Shown here: positions 1 to 10,287 of the stretch, piece after piece
How the letters are laid out: every line of letters starts with the position of its first letter
How positions within the stretch are numbered: the first letter of the stretch is position 1
Assembly (NCBI RefSeq): GCF_902806685.2
Contig: NC_048553.1
Span: 6,989,099 to 7,053,098 of the forward strand
From: Maniola hyperantus
Lineage: Eukaryota; Arthropoda; Insecta; Lepidoptera; Nymphalidae
DNA: 64,000 nucleotides
Direction of reading: 5' to 3'
The notes under the pieces: model-generated
The model's input: the letters and a program-made list of their open reading frames with translations, nothing else
Told to the model about the DNA's origin: nothing
Databases searched by the model: none
Program-made: the position numbers and the translations under genes

Positions 1-186
1 AAATCCTGTGGGAACTCTTTGATTTTCCGAGATAAAAAGTAGCCTATGTCCTTCCCCGGGATGCAAGCTATCGCTGTACCAAATTTCGTCAAAATTGGTT
101 GAACGGATGGGCCGTGAAAGGCTAGCAGACAGACAGACAGACAGACGGACGGACAGACAGACACACTTTCGCATTTATAATATTAA
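1..186 (-). mobile_element. Helitron-like repeat, subfamily A, cut by window edge
   Basis: The copy reads in the reverse sense: a CCCGTGGGAACTC-like core, CCCCGGGATGCAAGC, an AATTGGTTGAACGG box, a run of AGAC repeats, then CACTTTCGCATTTATAATATT. This is the standard order of subfamily A, seen many times in the window. The CTAG-bearing 3' end lies outside the window. It is non-autonomous: no Rep/helicase coding is present. Confidence 0.8.
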
Positions 187-487
187 GTAGTAAGTATGGA
201 GTATAGATATGGATGTGGAAGTATAGATTTTAATGCTGTTTTCCTTACAATAATGGGAGATACTATTGAAGTAAGAATTATGACATAAGATAACGATTTT
301 TCAAAAAATGTCATTTACTGGGTTTCGATATGGGGCGGTCGGTTTAATCAGGTTCTAGGGTAAAAGACTCAAGTGAATGAACAAATCACAGGTTTTTACC
401 ATAAATAAAAACTACCAGGAATTAAACCAGCTGATACAAATTTTTATGAATAAGAGTTTTTAAGGGTTTCCGTACCATAATCGTAAA

Positions 488-1061
488 AACCAGCCAAGTG
501 CGAATCAGACTCGCGCACTAAGTGTTCCGTACTTCAATCGTATTTTATCGACATTTTGCACGATAAATCAAAAACTACTTACTCTATCTCGTTCAAACCA
601 ATTTTCGGTGAAAGCAAACTTTCATGGTAATATCATCATATTTTTTTTTGTTTTATCATTCTAGTATTTTAGAAGTAACAGGGGGACACACACACACACA
701 CACATTTTACCACTTTGGAAGTGTCGCGCAAACTATTCAGTTTGGAAAAAAATTGTATTAGAAACTTCAATTTCATTTTTAAAGACCTATCCATAGATAC
801 CCCACACGTATGGGTTTGATGAAAAAAATTTATTCAGTTTCAGTTCTAAGCATGGGGAACCCCCAAAATTTATTGTTTTTTTCTATTTTTGTGTGAAAAT
901 CTTAGTGCGGTTCACAGCATACGTCTACTTACCAAGTTTCAACAGTATAGCTCCTATAGTTTCGTAAAAAAGTGGCTGTGACATACGGACGGATAGACAG
1001 ACAGACATGACGAATCTATAAGGGTTCCGTTTTTTGCCATTTGGCTACGGAACCCTAAAAA
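488..1061 (-). repeat. GGTTCCGTA-type interspersed repeat, long variant
   Basis: The block opens with CAGCCAAGTGCGAATCAGACTC and closes with TACGGAACCCTAAAAA, the two ends typical of this unclassified lepidopteran repeat. The middle contains TTTTATCGACATTTTGCACG, shared with the 10.3, 31.6, 37.0 and 38.6 kb copies, plus a CA microsatellite and a GACAGACAGACA run. A short second fragment of the family follows at 1062-1115 in the opposite sense. The transposition class is unknown to me. Confidence 0.7.
686..704. repeat. (AC)n microsatellite
   Basis: About nine uninterrupted AC units lie inside the long GGTTCCGTA-type repeat. They follow a run of five G. Confidence 0.95.
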
Positions 1062-1540
1062 TGGAACCCTTATGGTTCGATTTGCTCCGTCCTTCCGTCT
1101 GTTTGTCTATCACAGTCGATTATTTCCGTAAGAGTCGGTTCCCACTTGTCGGTTGTCGGGCCCGGATTTTAATCGGATGTTCCAGTGGCAGAACATTTTA
1201 TATGATGCACGCTTGACTAAAACCGATTTTGTGTTGGCGCCGACAAGAAATGTCGGGTGTTTTGCCAGCCCTCTACGTTCGGAATAAAATCGTGTCGGAT
1301 TTTGCTCGCCTATGAGTAAGTATGACGCTGTTTACAAAGGTCCTAAGTGACTTATGAACTACTAGGTGATGCCTACGACTTCGTCCGCGTAGAATTAGGT
1401 TTTTTAAAAATCAATCGTCAACTGTAGGTGTTACAATTGACGGTATACGACAAACATTTACTACTTTTGCCTCTATTCTCTCTCTCCCTCAGTCGAGTTT
1501 TTTTTTGTTTTTTGATATTTAATATATAGAAGGAAAACGT

Positions 1541-1565
1541 GACTGACTGACTGACTGACTGACTG
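1541..1565. repeat. (GACT)n microsatellite in Helitron-like C
   Basis: About six GACT units are carried inside the element. Other C copies have the same motif at the same internal place, so the microsatellite travels with the element. Confidence 0.9.
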
Positions 1566-1632
1566 ATCTATCAATGCACAGCTCAAACTAATGGACGGAT
1601 CGGGCTGAAATTTGGCATGCTGATAGCTATTA

Positions 1633-1676
1633 CGACTACGACGACGATAGGTATATACCTATCGTCGTCGTAGTCG
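1633..1676. repeat. Perfect 44-base palindrome
   Basis: The segment is its own exact reverse complement, with no spacer, centred between bases 1654 and 1655. It sits at the 5' junction of the insertion that splits the C element and is followed directly by an AT run. The TACGAC flanking repeat overlaps its left end. Confidence 0.9.
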
Positions 1677-1680
1677 AGTA

Positions 1681-1706
1681 ATATATATATATATATATAT
1701 ATATAT
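1681..1706. repeat. (AT)n run
   Basis: Thirteen consecutive AT units follow the 44-base palindrome. Confidence 0.95.
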
Positions 1707-1859
1707 TACTAATATGGATTGTATATATATTGATATTTATAATAGATATGTATATGTATGATAGTTATGTATGTATTACTGAAATAGTTAGGTACTTATT
1801 AATTAATTATATTATATTGTTTTATACTACTTCATTTTTCTGTATTGCGTGTAAGTACT

Positions 1860-2012
1860 ATCCAACACACCTAGTTTCTCCTTTCACCAAAGGTTGCCTG
1901 GTAGATTGCTGTGAGCAATAAGGCCGCCTTTGCATACAATCTTTTTTTCGTTTTAGTTTCTTTGTCATGTTATGTAATATTTTTTGTGTGCAATAAAGTA
2001 TTTCTATCTATC
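1860..2012 (+). mobile_element. 5'-truncated LINE, 3' end only
   Basis: The text AGGTTGCCTGGTAGATTGCT, GAGCAATAAGGCCGCCTTTG and a final CAATAAAGTA with a TCTATCTATC tail matches the usual 3' untranslated end of a lepidopteran non-LTR retrotransposon. A second copy of the same type is at 57255-57385. It forms the right part of the 1637-2012 insertion. No reverse transcriptase coding is left. Confidence 0.65.
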
Positions 2013-2340
2013 TACGACGTAGGCATCCGCTAAGAAAGGATTTTTTGAAAATTCAACTCCTAAGGGGGTGAAATAGGTGTTTGAAATTTATGTAGTCTAC
2101 GCGGACGTAGTCGCGAGCATAAGCTAGTCTTATATAAATTCTATTTGTGAAACTTGTCATCAGCTTCAATTTTCTTCTGTTCTTATCAATTTACTTTTCC
2201 AATTAGCTGTAAGTTTTCCTGTTAAATAAAAAAATATAAGTATAACAATAATTAATACCGCGCATTATTTTTGCTCTTTTTGATTATTAAATAATTTATG
2301 ACTATAATATAGATACACAAAATAATAAAAAAATACTAAA

Positions 2341-2458
2341 TGATGCCCGCTTTTTCGTGGGCGTGGATTTAGGCTTTTTGAAAATCCCGTGGGAACTCTC
2401 TAATTTTACGGGTTAAAAATTAGCCTTAGCAGACAGACAGATACACTTTCGCATTTAG
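2341..2458 (-). mobile_element. Helitron-like subfamily A, internally deleted
   Basis: The GATGCCCGC end, TGGATTTAGG, CCCGTGGGAACTCTCT, then AGCAGACAGACAG and CACTTTCGCATTTA are in order. The usual CCCCGGGATGCAAGC and AATCGGTTGAACGG middle is missing, so about 60 bases have been lost. Confidence 0.75.
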
Positions 2459-2540
2459 TAACCAACTTCCAAAAAGGAGATGGTTCTCAATTCGGCCCGT
2501 TTTTTTAAATGTATGTACACCGATTTTTTCGAGGTTTCGT
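2458..2540 (-). repeat. AAGTCGG-type lepidopteran repeat, 3' fragment
   Basis: The sequence ACTTCCAAAAAGGAGATGG, TTCTCAATTCGGCCCG and a GTATGTACACCGATTTTTTC string is the reverse complement of the tail at 33540-33698. It directly abuts the deleted Helitron-like copy. Confidence 0.65.
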
Positions 2541-3074
2541 ATTCGTTCATTTCCTGGAGTCCTTTACCCTAGTACGTTAAAGTACTAAAAGTGCGTGTTA
2601 GTAATTAGTATCAGCTGATCAAATGTCAATAAATTGCGCCAAAACCAAACGCCAAAACAAAAATTGCTTGTTTCAAGGTGAAACGGCAACTGTCATTAGC
2701 GAATCCAATTCCCTTAAGAACAAAAATGATGTCTTGTTGAAGCTGAAAGGGCTACTGCCTCAGCATCATGCTGCAGTATTTGACTACTGCAGCTCTGATT
2801 TTATACCGGTGACCGATCAATTGACAAAAAACAAATGACAAAGTTTCATTTCCCAAACAAATTTTGCCAAAATTATGAATCGTTTTATGATCGTTATAAA
2901 ACTTATGTTTCTACAAATAATTCACTTGATAAAACAAATTACCAGACAAATTTTTATTTCATAAAATATCATTTGACAAACAATTGATTTCTTTAATCGT
3001 GTTAATTAGTAAAACATTATATCGCACTTTTTTTTAAGAGAGACCGCTTACTATAATGGGGGGTCTCTTTCCAC

Positions 3075-3322
3075 CCAGAAAAAAGGAGCCCCGCGAAGCG
3101 GGGCTCCGTCGACGGGCCCCGGTCGACGAGAAGAGACCACCACTATGGTGGGGGGTCTCTTTCCTCCCTCCCGCTCCCACCATCAAGAGCGAGCGAAGCG
3201 AGCTCGGGACTTGGGGCACTCCGACTCGGAACGGTTAGGTTAGAAGAGGATGGCGGGGTCTGAGACCCCGCCATCTCCTTCGTGGGTCATTTTTTTTTTC
3301 ATATCCAGAAAAAAGGAGCCCC
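3075..3322. repeat. 18-base direct repeat flanking a 212-base segment
   Basis: CCAGAAAAAAGGAGCCCC occurs at 3075-3092 and again at 3305-3322, exactly 230 bases apart. Between them is the hairpin cluster, including a 12-base perfect stem GATGGCGGGGTC with a TGA loop. Such a pair can mark an insertion or a tandem duplication remnant. Confidence 0.8.
3086..3108. repeat. GC-rich hairpin, 10-base stem
   Basis: A ten-base perfect stem GGAGCCCCGC with a GAA loop. It is the first of several hairpins in the core of the 2822-3638 element. Confidence 0.85.
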
Positions 3323-3639
3323 ATGATATTATTGCTGCGTTGCATAGGGGTTTGCATATGTATGCAAAACAGACTTTTTGTGTATTTTTTGTTAATTAGT
3401 TATTTTATCAAATAATAAATTTATCATCTATTATTTTGTAAAATCACGAATTTGAAATAATAAATTTTTAAATGATATTTTAACATTCAGCAAATTTGCA
3501 AAGTAAAACATTTGTGAATAAAATATTTGTCAAATGATCTTTTGTAAAATGATATGTTTGCGGTATACGACGTTTGTGATTTGATTAGTTTTTCAAAAGT
3601 TTTTGGTGAACTGATAATTTGTCATACGTTTTTTGTCAT

Positions 3640-4445
3640 TCATTAGTGAACCTTTTATACCATATATCAAAAATTCTCTTGCTGCTTCAAATAAACTACC
3701 TTTGTCAGAAATAAATGTTTCTCTGAATTCTCAGCGTTTATTTACCGAAAATGCTTACTTATGTCGCCACAACTAACACATGCCGACGGTTTGAATATTT
3801 GAGCAAGGACGTGTGTTACGCAAATTGTGTTACATGGGGTAAGCAACGCTAGACCCGAGGTACTTGATGACTTATTAACTATCCAGTGCCATCTGACTTT
3901 CATTGTCAGTGCTGCTCATATTATATTCTTCTACAGGCCTCTATCTACCGCCATTGTGGTCATGTAATCTACATTGTTAGAATGGTTAGAATACACTTAC
4001 ACTGTCAAGTCATGACGGAATTTTAGTGGTTTCGCTGCTACGATTTTGCAGCGAAGGTGTGCTAAAAGGCATCAGCCGTAAAGAGATTTATTTTATCAAA
4101 AAACCCGCTCTAAGAGCCAGTTCTCCGGAACTTAACTCAGCAACTTTCCCAGCATGAATAAGGCCTTTCAGCACCTAACACAGCTTTAAATAAATAGTAA
4201 GACGTAAACAGCTTACGATGCATTAGTGTACAAAGCAAACGTAACGCTATAAGGGCGACCGAATTCAATGGGCCAAATTGCGGTGCGACCAGCTCGGCAA
4301 ATGGCTAACCTTGTTTGTAGTGCAAGTGAACAGCTGATGAGTGCTTACGGAATTAACTTCACCACGTAATATCTAATATTGTCTCAACTCCTATGACTAT
4401 CGAAATGAGTTCTGTAGCCTTAGTATAAGTTTTTAGGTACATCTC
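3640..4445. other. No gene or repeat recognised
   Basis: I see no tRNA, no repeat family recurring in the window and no convincing ORF. The composition is ordinary. Confidence 0.5.
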
Positions 4446-4448
4446 ATA

Positions 4449-4702
4449 ACAATCATCATTAAGATCAACTGATCACCAGCCCATTACTGATCATGAGTCT
4501 TCTCTCAAAATGAGAAAGTTTTGGCCGTAGTCCATCACGCTGACCTATTGCGGTTTGTCAAAATTCACACACCTTTGAGAACATTACGGAGGTTTCGTAA
4601 TTGCTTAAAACTTAACTCCGAAAAGTTAGAGGTGTGTGCCCGGGGACCGAATCCTGACCTACCGAATAGAAGGCCGACGTCTTAACAAGGCTATCACCGC
4701 TT
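4449..4702 (-). mobile_element. tRNA-derived SINE (ATCATGAT-tail family), degraded
   Basis: Read on the minus strand, it has a degraded tRNA-like head with AGAGGTGTGTGCCCGGG near its B box, the CACACCTTTGAGAACATTA string, a GGCCGTAGTCCATCACGCTG box and an ATCATCAT-like tail at 4449. It is the most diverged of eight copies in the window. Confidence 0.65.
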
Positions 4703-4704
4703 TC

Positions 4705-5320
4705 CTTACCTTTAGGCTATCACTGAATTACTCTCAGGGACTAGTAATCTAATCAATTGATTTTCGATATTATTTCAACGTATGCAAAGACGATAAGCGT
4801 TTGGCAGTAAAAATGCTCTGTGAGTCACGGGCGTCATTCGCTTTGATCGCAACTTAGCTACAATCCAATTTATCTTTAGAGCCAGTACGCACGGTCAACT
4901 TGACGGCGACTGTTAGAATCTGTAATTTATATTATGAAAGTTGCCGTGTCTGAGTTGCCGGATGACTAGTCAACCGTGCGTTAGAGATATAAGTAATAAG
5001 AATCGCTTTCGCTTGTACCATACACGGTGTATCTCCCAGGAAGACTGTAAGCTGTCGGGCACCACAGGAAATTGCGCGGGGCGTGGGGCACGGGAGAGCT
5101 CGCCGTGTTTATCGCAACAACACTAACTTACTCTCGTGTTAGTACGCTCTAGATTGTACCACGTCATCTCAGTACAGTGAAATACTGTGCAGTATCTAAA
5201 ATCTACATTGTTATAAGATTTATACTAACATTTTTATTGCTTCCTCGGATCACAGAACATGTGATCCAAAAATATACTATTTTGCTAAAAACCCTTTCTA
5301 CTTCTAGTATTTTGATCTTT
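4705..5320. other. No gene or repeat recognised
   Basis: A locally GC-rich patch lies near 5070-5105. A 61-codon frame there has no recognisable motif and is a chance-length ORF. Confidence 0.45.
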
Positions 5321-5415
5321 AGGCGCGTTGGGCGATAGGGATGGGTAAAACTTCAAGGTCGCGCCACAAACATGCTAATGTTAATAGTGCTTGGCACTCC
5401 AAGCACTATCAATAG
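5320..5415 (-). mobile_element. LINE 3' region fragment (CGCCCAACGCGCC type)
   Basis: The reverse complement reads GCACTATTAACATTAGCATG, GACCTTGAAGTTTTACCC and CGCCCAACGCGCCTAAAGA. The same unit recurs at 17408 and 54750. A hairpin with 11-base arms lies at 5384-5394 and 5399-5409 with a CACT loop. Confidence 0.5.
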
Positions 5416-5607
5416 ATATAAAAACTAAACTTATTTACAAATTATTAAATTTTAACATTTAATGCTCCAATTAATAAGAAATCCAAAAAAAACACTCTTT
5501 CATAGTTTTAAGATTTGTTACTGTGACTGCCAATTTCGTTAATATTGATTTTTATAACAAGTTATTACTTGAGGGTAAGAGACAATACAGTTAATACGAG
5601 TATCCAT

Positions 5608-5640
5608 CCTAAGCTTTGTATGAAACATACAAAGCTTAGG
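5608..5640. repeat. Perfect inverted repeat, 15-base arms
   Basis: CCTAAGCTTTGTATG and its exact complement are separated by AAA. It is isolated, not part of a family I recognise here. Confidence 0.85.
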
Positions 5641-5765
5641 CGTACTCAAAGGACAGATTTTTCTGAGCTTGTGTAACTTTGAAACTGTATATTTACACGG
5701 AAATCTGACAAACTACATACGTTACTGCTATGCCGGTGTTCCTTTGCATTTATCCAATATACTAA

Positions 5766-5956
5766 GTAGATGATGCTTTCCCGTGGAAACTTTTTGATTT
5801 ACTAGGACCATCAAGTCTATATCCTTCCCCGGGATGCAAGCTATCTCTACATTTCGTTAAAATCTGTTAAATGGAAAAACTAGCAGTCAGACAGGCAGAT
5901 AGACAGAAATTGCACACAATGACAAAACAGAAACACTTGCGAATTTATATTATTAG
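5766..5956 (-). mobile_element. Helitron-like subfamily A
   Basis: The copy keeps CTTCCCCGGGATGCAAGCTA, an AAAATCTGTTAAATGG box and an AGACAGGCAGATAGACAG run, then ACTTGCGAATTTATATTATT. The CTAG end is degraded. Confidence 0.65.
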
Positions 5957-5959
5957 GAT

Positions 5960-6830
5960 GCACTTATGGGTAGGCATGCTTACGTCTTTTTTCCTCTCCT
6001 TCGTCATAAAGATCTTGAAACGTTATTAGCACACAACTCACTTTACTGCCATTTATTTTTTTAATATAGAGAGTCTTAACAACCGCGGCGTCACAAAAGT
6101 CGAATAGGCTACAAAATTGCTATAAAAGGTTTTTCAAAAAACCCATTGTCTACTTCGGATTAGTTTCATAGCTGTTTAAAGTTGGTCCTAAGAAAATTTA
6201 ATTCAGAGTCGACTCGTTTCTCATTTCCTTGAGCGGGAATTGTTTAAAAGTTGCGTTTAGTTCCATTACAGTTAGACATTAGAGTTTATAACTTCTTTTG
6301 CCATGATGAAACTTCGAGAGGTACAATATACCAATATGTATAATTTACCAATATTAGGGGTTGTTACTTGGCCCCTGGTCTGCTGTTCTCATATTTTGAC
6401 CACTTCTTACTTTGCAACCCGTTTTGTGTGCCTTTTCAATAAAATAAAAAACAAAATACATTATACTTACCTATTTATTTCCGCTTGGGGTATGTATGTT
6501 CATTTTCTTCGAAAATTACCGAACCTATTAGTGAACCAACTGAACCACTTTTGATGATCAATAATGACTGTAGCAAGACAAATTTTACGGTTATTGGTCA
6601 CGATAATAATCGCTACTGCCGTGATATTAAAAAAATATACTTGTTTACCACCCTATGCTTATCTAATGCTAGGTGACTGATAAGTAACTAAACCAGAACT
6701 GAAGAAAAGATTAGCAATAAATCCTAATCATTTTCCTTAGGAACTAAAATCTATTTTTATTGAGCAAGTACAATTATTAAGTATAGCTGTGGTTGAACTA
6801 TGCCAACAGATCTTCAAAGAATCATTGTAA
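5960..6830. other. No gene or repeat recognised
   Basis: AT-rich sequence with overlapping 83- and 63-codon frames on the plus strand. They are Phe/Leu/Tyr-rich and without motifs, as expected for AT-rich non-coding DNA. Confidence 0.45.
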
Positions 6831-6834
6831 ATAA

Positions 6835-6975
6835 CAAAGTCAAAGTCAAATAATAATTAATTATTCAAAGCTACAATTGTACACTTTTGGAATTTCAGTG
6901 GTTGGATTTGTAAGATCATGTTATATTATGGTAATAATTAATTACACGTAAACTTAGAACTAAAGCTAGCAGGTA
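6835..6975 (+). repeat. Lepidopteran interspersed repeat (ACTAAAGCTA type), degraded
   Basis: AAAGTCAAATAAT, a TTATTCAAAG start and AACTTAGAACTAAAGCTAGC match the order of the better copy at 48245-48415. Confidence 0.45.
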
Positions 6976-8955
6976 CGATAAGGAACAATAACAATAAGGA
7001 AACCTCAAAAACATAATAGTAAACTCAAATTAGCTAGCATTGCTCAATAAAGATTTCCAATAGCAATAAATTCAATGCCTGTTTGAGATCCGAGATGCTG
7101 ACAAGCACAATATATGGACATAATGTTCACTGAGTGTAAATGGGTAATGCTGGTACAATGTAGCTGCTAATTCAGTGGTGAATCAGGCTAAGCCTGTATT
7201 ATGATGTATAGCCAACTAGGCTACCTAGACTAGACCCTACACTATATTATACTTCTTAGTAGGTATATTCGAACCGCTAGGATAAGGAACGCATCGCTTT
7301 TTCTCTCTAATATGGGTATCTTCAAGTCAAATGTTTTTCTAACTATATCATTCCATGCATCGTTGTGGTTTGATTCTATGGGTTCGACTAAGGCTGGTAA
7401 ATCTGATGGTACAGTAGTTGGTACATGGTGAAATAAAAATGTTTTCAGCTGAATTCATTACGCGTAATTTAAGTATTTAAAAATGTCTTGTGTACACAAG
7501 GCACAAGGCTCTGCAGCTTAATATTGATTAAGTTTCTATGACTAGTTTTCAACTTTACAACTGCATAAAATGACTGTGACATGATGGAGACAGACAGAAT
7601 GTCCAGGGTTTGGACGAAACGACACTATAACAGATCCTGGTTATACTACGGAACCATGATAAAATGTAAATCTTTCGGGAAAATAACAACATGATGACAT
7701 ATGAGAGTGGGATGACGAATATCTTATTATGCGCAACGTGAGTTGGAAGCTTACCCTTAAGCTGCAGGTCTCAGGCATGTTGCATTGAGTCTTATCCTGA
7801 TTTCACTTACTGAATCGTAAAATGTATGCAAATCTCTGCTTTACATTAGGATTTAGTTAGACAGAAGCTCGTGTCTTATGTGTGTCTTTCTAATATGCTT
7901 TTAACACCCAACCATTGAGATGAGACCGTGGAGAAGCAAATCATCAGGCGTCAAAAAGATAAAATCTTTATCTCTTCTATTCTTGTTAAATTATCGAGAG
8001 TTGTGTTTCATGACAAAGGTAGTGACGTTATTGAAAGAAAGAGAAAGGGATATAGCAGATTTGATACTTTTAGTATCGCCATGGTGAACTTGTATTGTCT
8101 TTTTGCAGGACATTGCTGCTATAGTAATGTGACTATACTTTTCTGCATCCATACAAAAACCAGGTGCTTTACACTCTACACTAAGAAACATTAAACCGCT
8201 GTACTTAGTTCCTCATCCAGATTTTGTTAAGCGGTCTAAAATATAGATACCTACATCTTAGGTAAATAATGTCTTAAAATTGTGATCATATTAACTCAAA
8301 AAATAATTATTTTCCAGCTAAGCATATTCTTACAGTTATTTCGTCAATAAGCCGAACGCAAAGCTAGTCAGGAATTCGCTCCCAACATTTTTCTTTCAAT
8401 CGCAGCCCTGACAATAAATCTCATAACTTATTTATTCTTCGAGTCCGTGCGGGGCCTGTCAAAATTAAGGGTATAAATCTTTCGCTTGCTCATTTCTTTG
8501 GGAGTCTCAAATCAGGTTGCGAATTAAAGATTCTTCGCTTCTTATCCTTCGAGAAAAATACCGTTTGTTTACGTTCTGGAATTGCTTGGAAGTTAACCGC
8601 AACTTTGCACTTTATTCTTCGATATAATATGATCTCGTTTGTATGGGTGTAGCAAAGTTTGTTCTGGCTATTGGTTTTCCTGGCACCTTAATTTTCACAT
8701 TTGGATAAACACAACGTCAATATTTGTCTTTCGATCTCAAATAACACGTATTTATCTATCTCATACAATCAGTTCTAAGACCATTTGTAATCATTGCAAT
8801 CTGTGTGCCTATTCGCAATTTGATACCTGAATGACTTTGAAATTACTAATTCATTCTATTTAGCACCTTACATCTATTGATAGTTCTGCGTTCACCTATA
8901 CACCTACAATATTCATCGAATCTTTACACAAAGATTAGGTTGATATTTAATGATA
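6975..8955. other. Unique-looking AT-rich stretch
   Basis: I found no repeat family, tRNA or motif-bearing ORF. Frames of 88 codons (7928, plus) and 66 codons (7991, minus) overlap on opposite strands and neither has a recognisable motif. Confidence 0.45.
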
Positions 8956-8957
8956 CA

Positions 8958-9204
8958 CTAGCGTTTGCCCGCGACTTCGTCCATCAGGATTACGCAAATT
9001 TCAATTTACTATTTTAAAAGATTTCTGAAAATTCAACCCCTATAAGGGATAGGGGTTGAATTTTCAGAAATCTTTTCTCAGCGGATTCTACCTTGTAATA
9101 GCTATCTAATAATGATGCCAAATTGCAGCCCGATCCGTCCAGTAGTTTGATCTGTGCGTTGACAGATCAGTCAGTCACCTTTTTTCTTTTTACATAAATT
9201 TAGA
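8958..9204 (-). mobile_element. Helitron-like subfamily C with internal inverted duplication
   Basis: The terminal CTAG, the GCCCGCGACTTCGTCC hairpin, GCCCGATCCGTCCAGTAGT and TCAGTCAGTCA are in the expected order for C. In the middle, 28 bases recur as a perfect inverted copy (9016-9043 and 9049-9076, loop AAGGG), replacing the normal CAAACCCCTATTTTA segment. Confidence 0.8.
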
Positions 9205-9249
9205 TACTTAAGTACCTAATTTTTAAGATAGGATAGATTGTTGCCTTAT

Positions 9250-9697
9250 CTCAATAGGCTACTTGACAATTTTTTTAAGTTGGTCTTAAATGGTTAATAT
9301 TTGTCCTATTATATCAAAAAAATTAACACTATATTTTTTTGCGCCCTAAAAACCGTAAAACTTTAATTTAAAAAAATATTTTTCTTAGACAGGTGAAAAC
9401 ACTGTCGGCCATGTTTGGCCGATAGATTATCTGTGCTCTGACGTCATGCATTTGTAAACAACAGTATAACCACAGGGTTATACTGTTGTTTACAAATGGA
9501 TGACGTCAGAGCACAGATAATCTATCGGCCAAACATGGCCGACAGTGTTTTCACCTGTCTAAGAAAAATATTTTTTTAAATTAAAGTTTTACGGTTTTTA
9601 GGGCGCAAAAAAATATAGTGTTAATTTTTTTGATATAATAGGACAAATATTAACCATTTAAGACCAACTTAAAAAAATTGTCAAGTAGCCTATTGAG
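9250..9697. mobile_element. Near-perfect 448-base foldback element
   Basis: Two arms, 9250-9471 and 9476-9697, pair base for base with a single mismatch (G/G at 9448 and 9499) and a 4-base loop ACAG. If TA at 9255-9256 and 9691-9692 is the target duplication, the element is 9257-9690 with ends GGCTACTTGAC. The empty site would then be the palindrome CTCAATATTGAG. It has no coding capacity and is probably a young MITE-like foldback. Transcripts through it would form a long dsRNA hairpin. Confidence 0.85.
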
Positions 9698-9785
9698 TCT
9701 GAATTGAAGATGCGATCCGAAGTTTTGTTTCTTTAAAGTCTTTCAATAAAACTCCCAATGAAAACGAAAAGTTAATTTATTTATC

Positions 9786-10064
9786 CTAGTCCAAAGAACG
9801 GATTTTGTGAAATATAACAGATCCTTGGCGGACGACGTCTTGGCAACACCATCCCGTGATTAAAATCTGCGAAGCGTGTTCGAGATAATCTGGCATCAAA
9901 CCAATAGACCCGTGGCAAGATATTGTATCGCTAAGTCTGAATAAAAAGGAATGATCAAAAATAATGGTATCTTTTGTTAATGTCTTCGGAGTTACGCGTT
10001 GTGCCAATATTTTTTGGAAATTCTTTTGTCGTCAGTGGTTCGGTGTTTGAAATCAAATACCAAT
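9786..10064 (-). CDS. Unrecognised small ORF, low-confidence coding candidate
   Basis: The frame is open for 92 codons on the minus strand, ending in TAG at 9786-9788. It has no ATG at a useful place; the earliest start would be non-canonical. The predicted C-terminal part (…GLMPDYLEHASQ…ITGWCCQDVV…) has a more protein-like composition than its neighbours. An AATAAA lies four bases past the stop. It could be a decayed terminal exon or a chance frame. I recognise no family. Confidence 0.15.
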
Positions 10065-10287
10065 TATTGCTAAAGATGTTTTAACGAGAATTATTATTGT
10101 CAGATTTTACAAAGAATAATAATTGAAGCGGCAGAATGATCTACCAGAGAAAGTACATTGCCAAAGTTGGGAGCTTGGGCCATGCTTACCAAAACAACCT
10201 TTGATATACATACATATTATGTATCTCAAAAAACGCTAACAATAAAATTGAATACTGCCCTGAATATACATAGATACTTACACAATT

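Larger units (their letters stand above)
1519..2127 (+). mobile_element. Helitron-like subfamily C, split by a later insertion
   Basis: The left part (1519-1636) has the ATATATAGAAGGAAAA start, a GACT repeat, CACAGCTCAAACTAATGGACG and TTTGGCATGC. The right part (2013-2127) has ACGTAGGCATCCGCTAAGAA through to the CGCGGACG hairpin and the terminal CTAG followed by T. Together they make one complete C element. The two parts are separated by 376 bases at 1637-2012 with TACGAC repeated at both edges. Confidence 0.75.
2822..3638. mobile_element. Candidate TIR element with GC-rich hairpin core
   Basis: Both ends carry TGACAAAAAAC in inverted orientation, followed by a nearby ATGACAAA. The AT-rich shoulders repeat variants of ATTTGTCA, CAAATGAT and GTAAAACATTTG many times. 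The core at about 3040-3330 is sharply GC-rich and built of hairpins. No transposase frame is visible and I could not find a convincing target-site duplication, so the outer limits are inferred. Confidence 0.4.

Noticed and set aside
3034..3238. Overlapping 60- and 61-codon frames on opposite strands
   Set aside because: Both lie in the GC hairpin core at 3040-3240 and are by-products of the palindromic composition.
3225..3242. Telomere-like TTAGG repeats
   Set aside because: Only two TTAGG units (GGTTAGGTTAG) occur, too few to mean anything.
5608..5640. A transcription terminator hairpin
   Set aside because: The hairpin lacks a following T run and the DNA is animal nuclear, where such terminators are not used.
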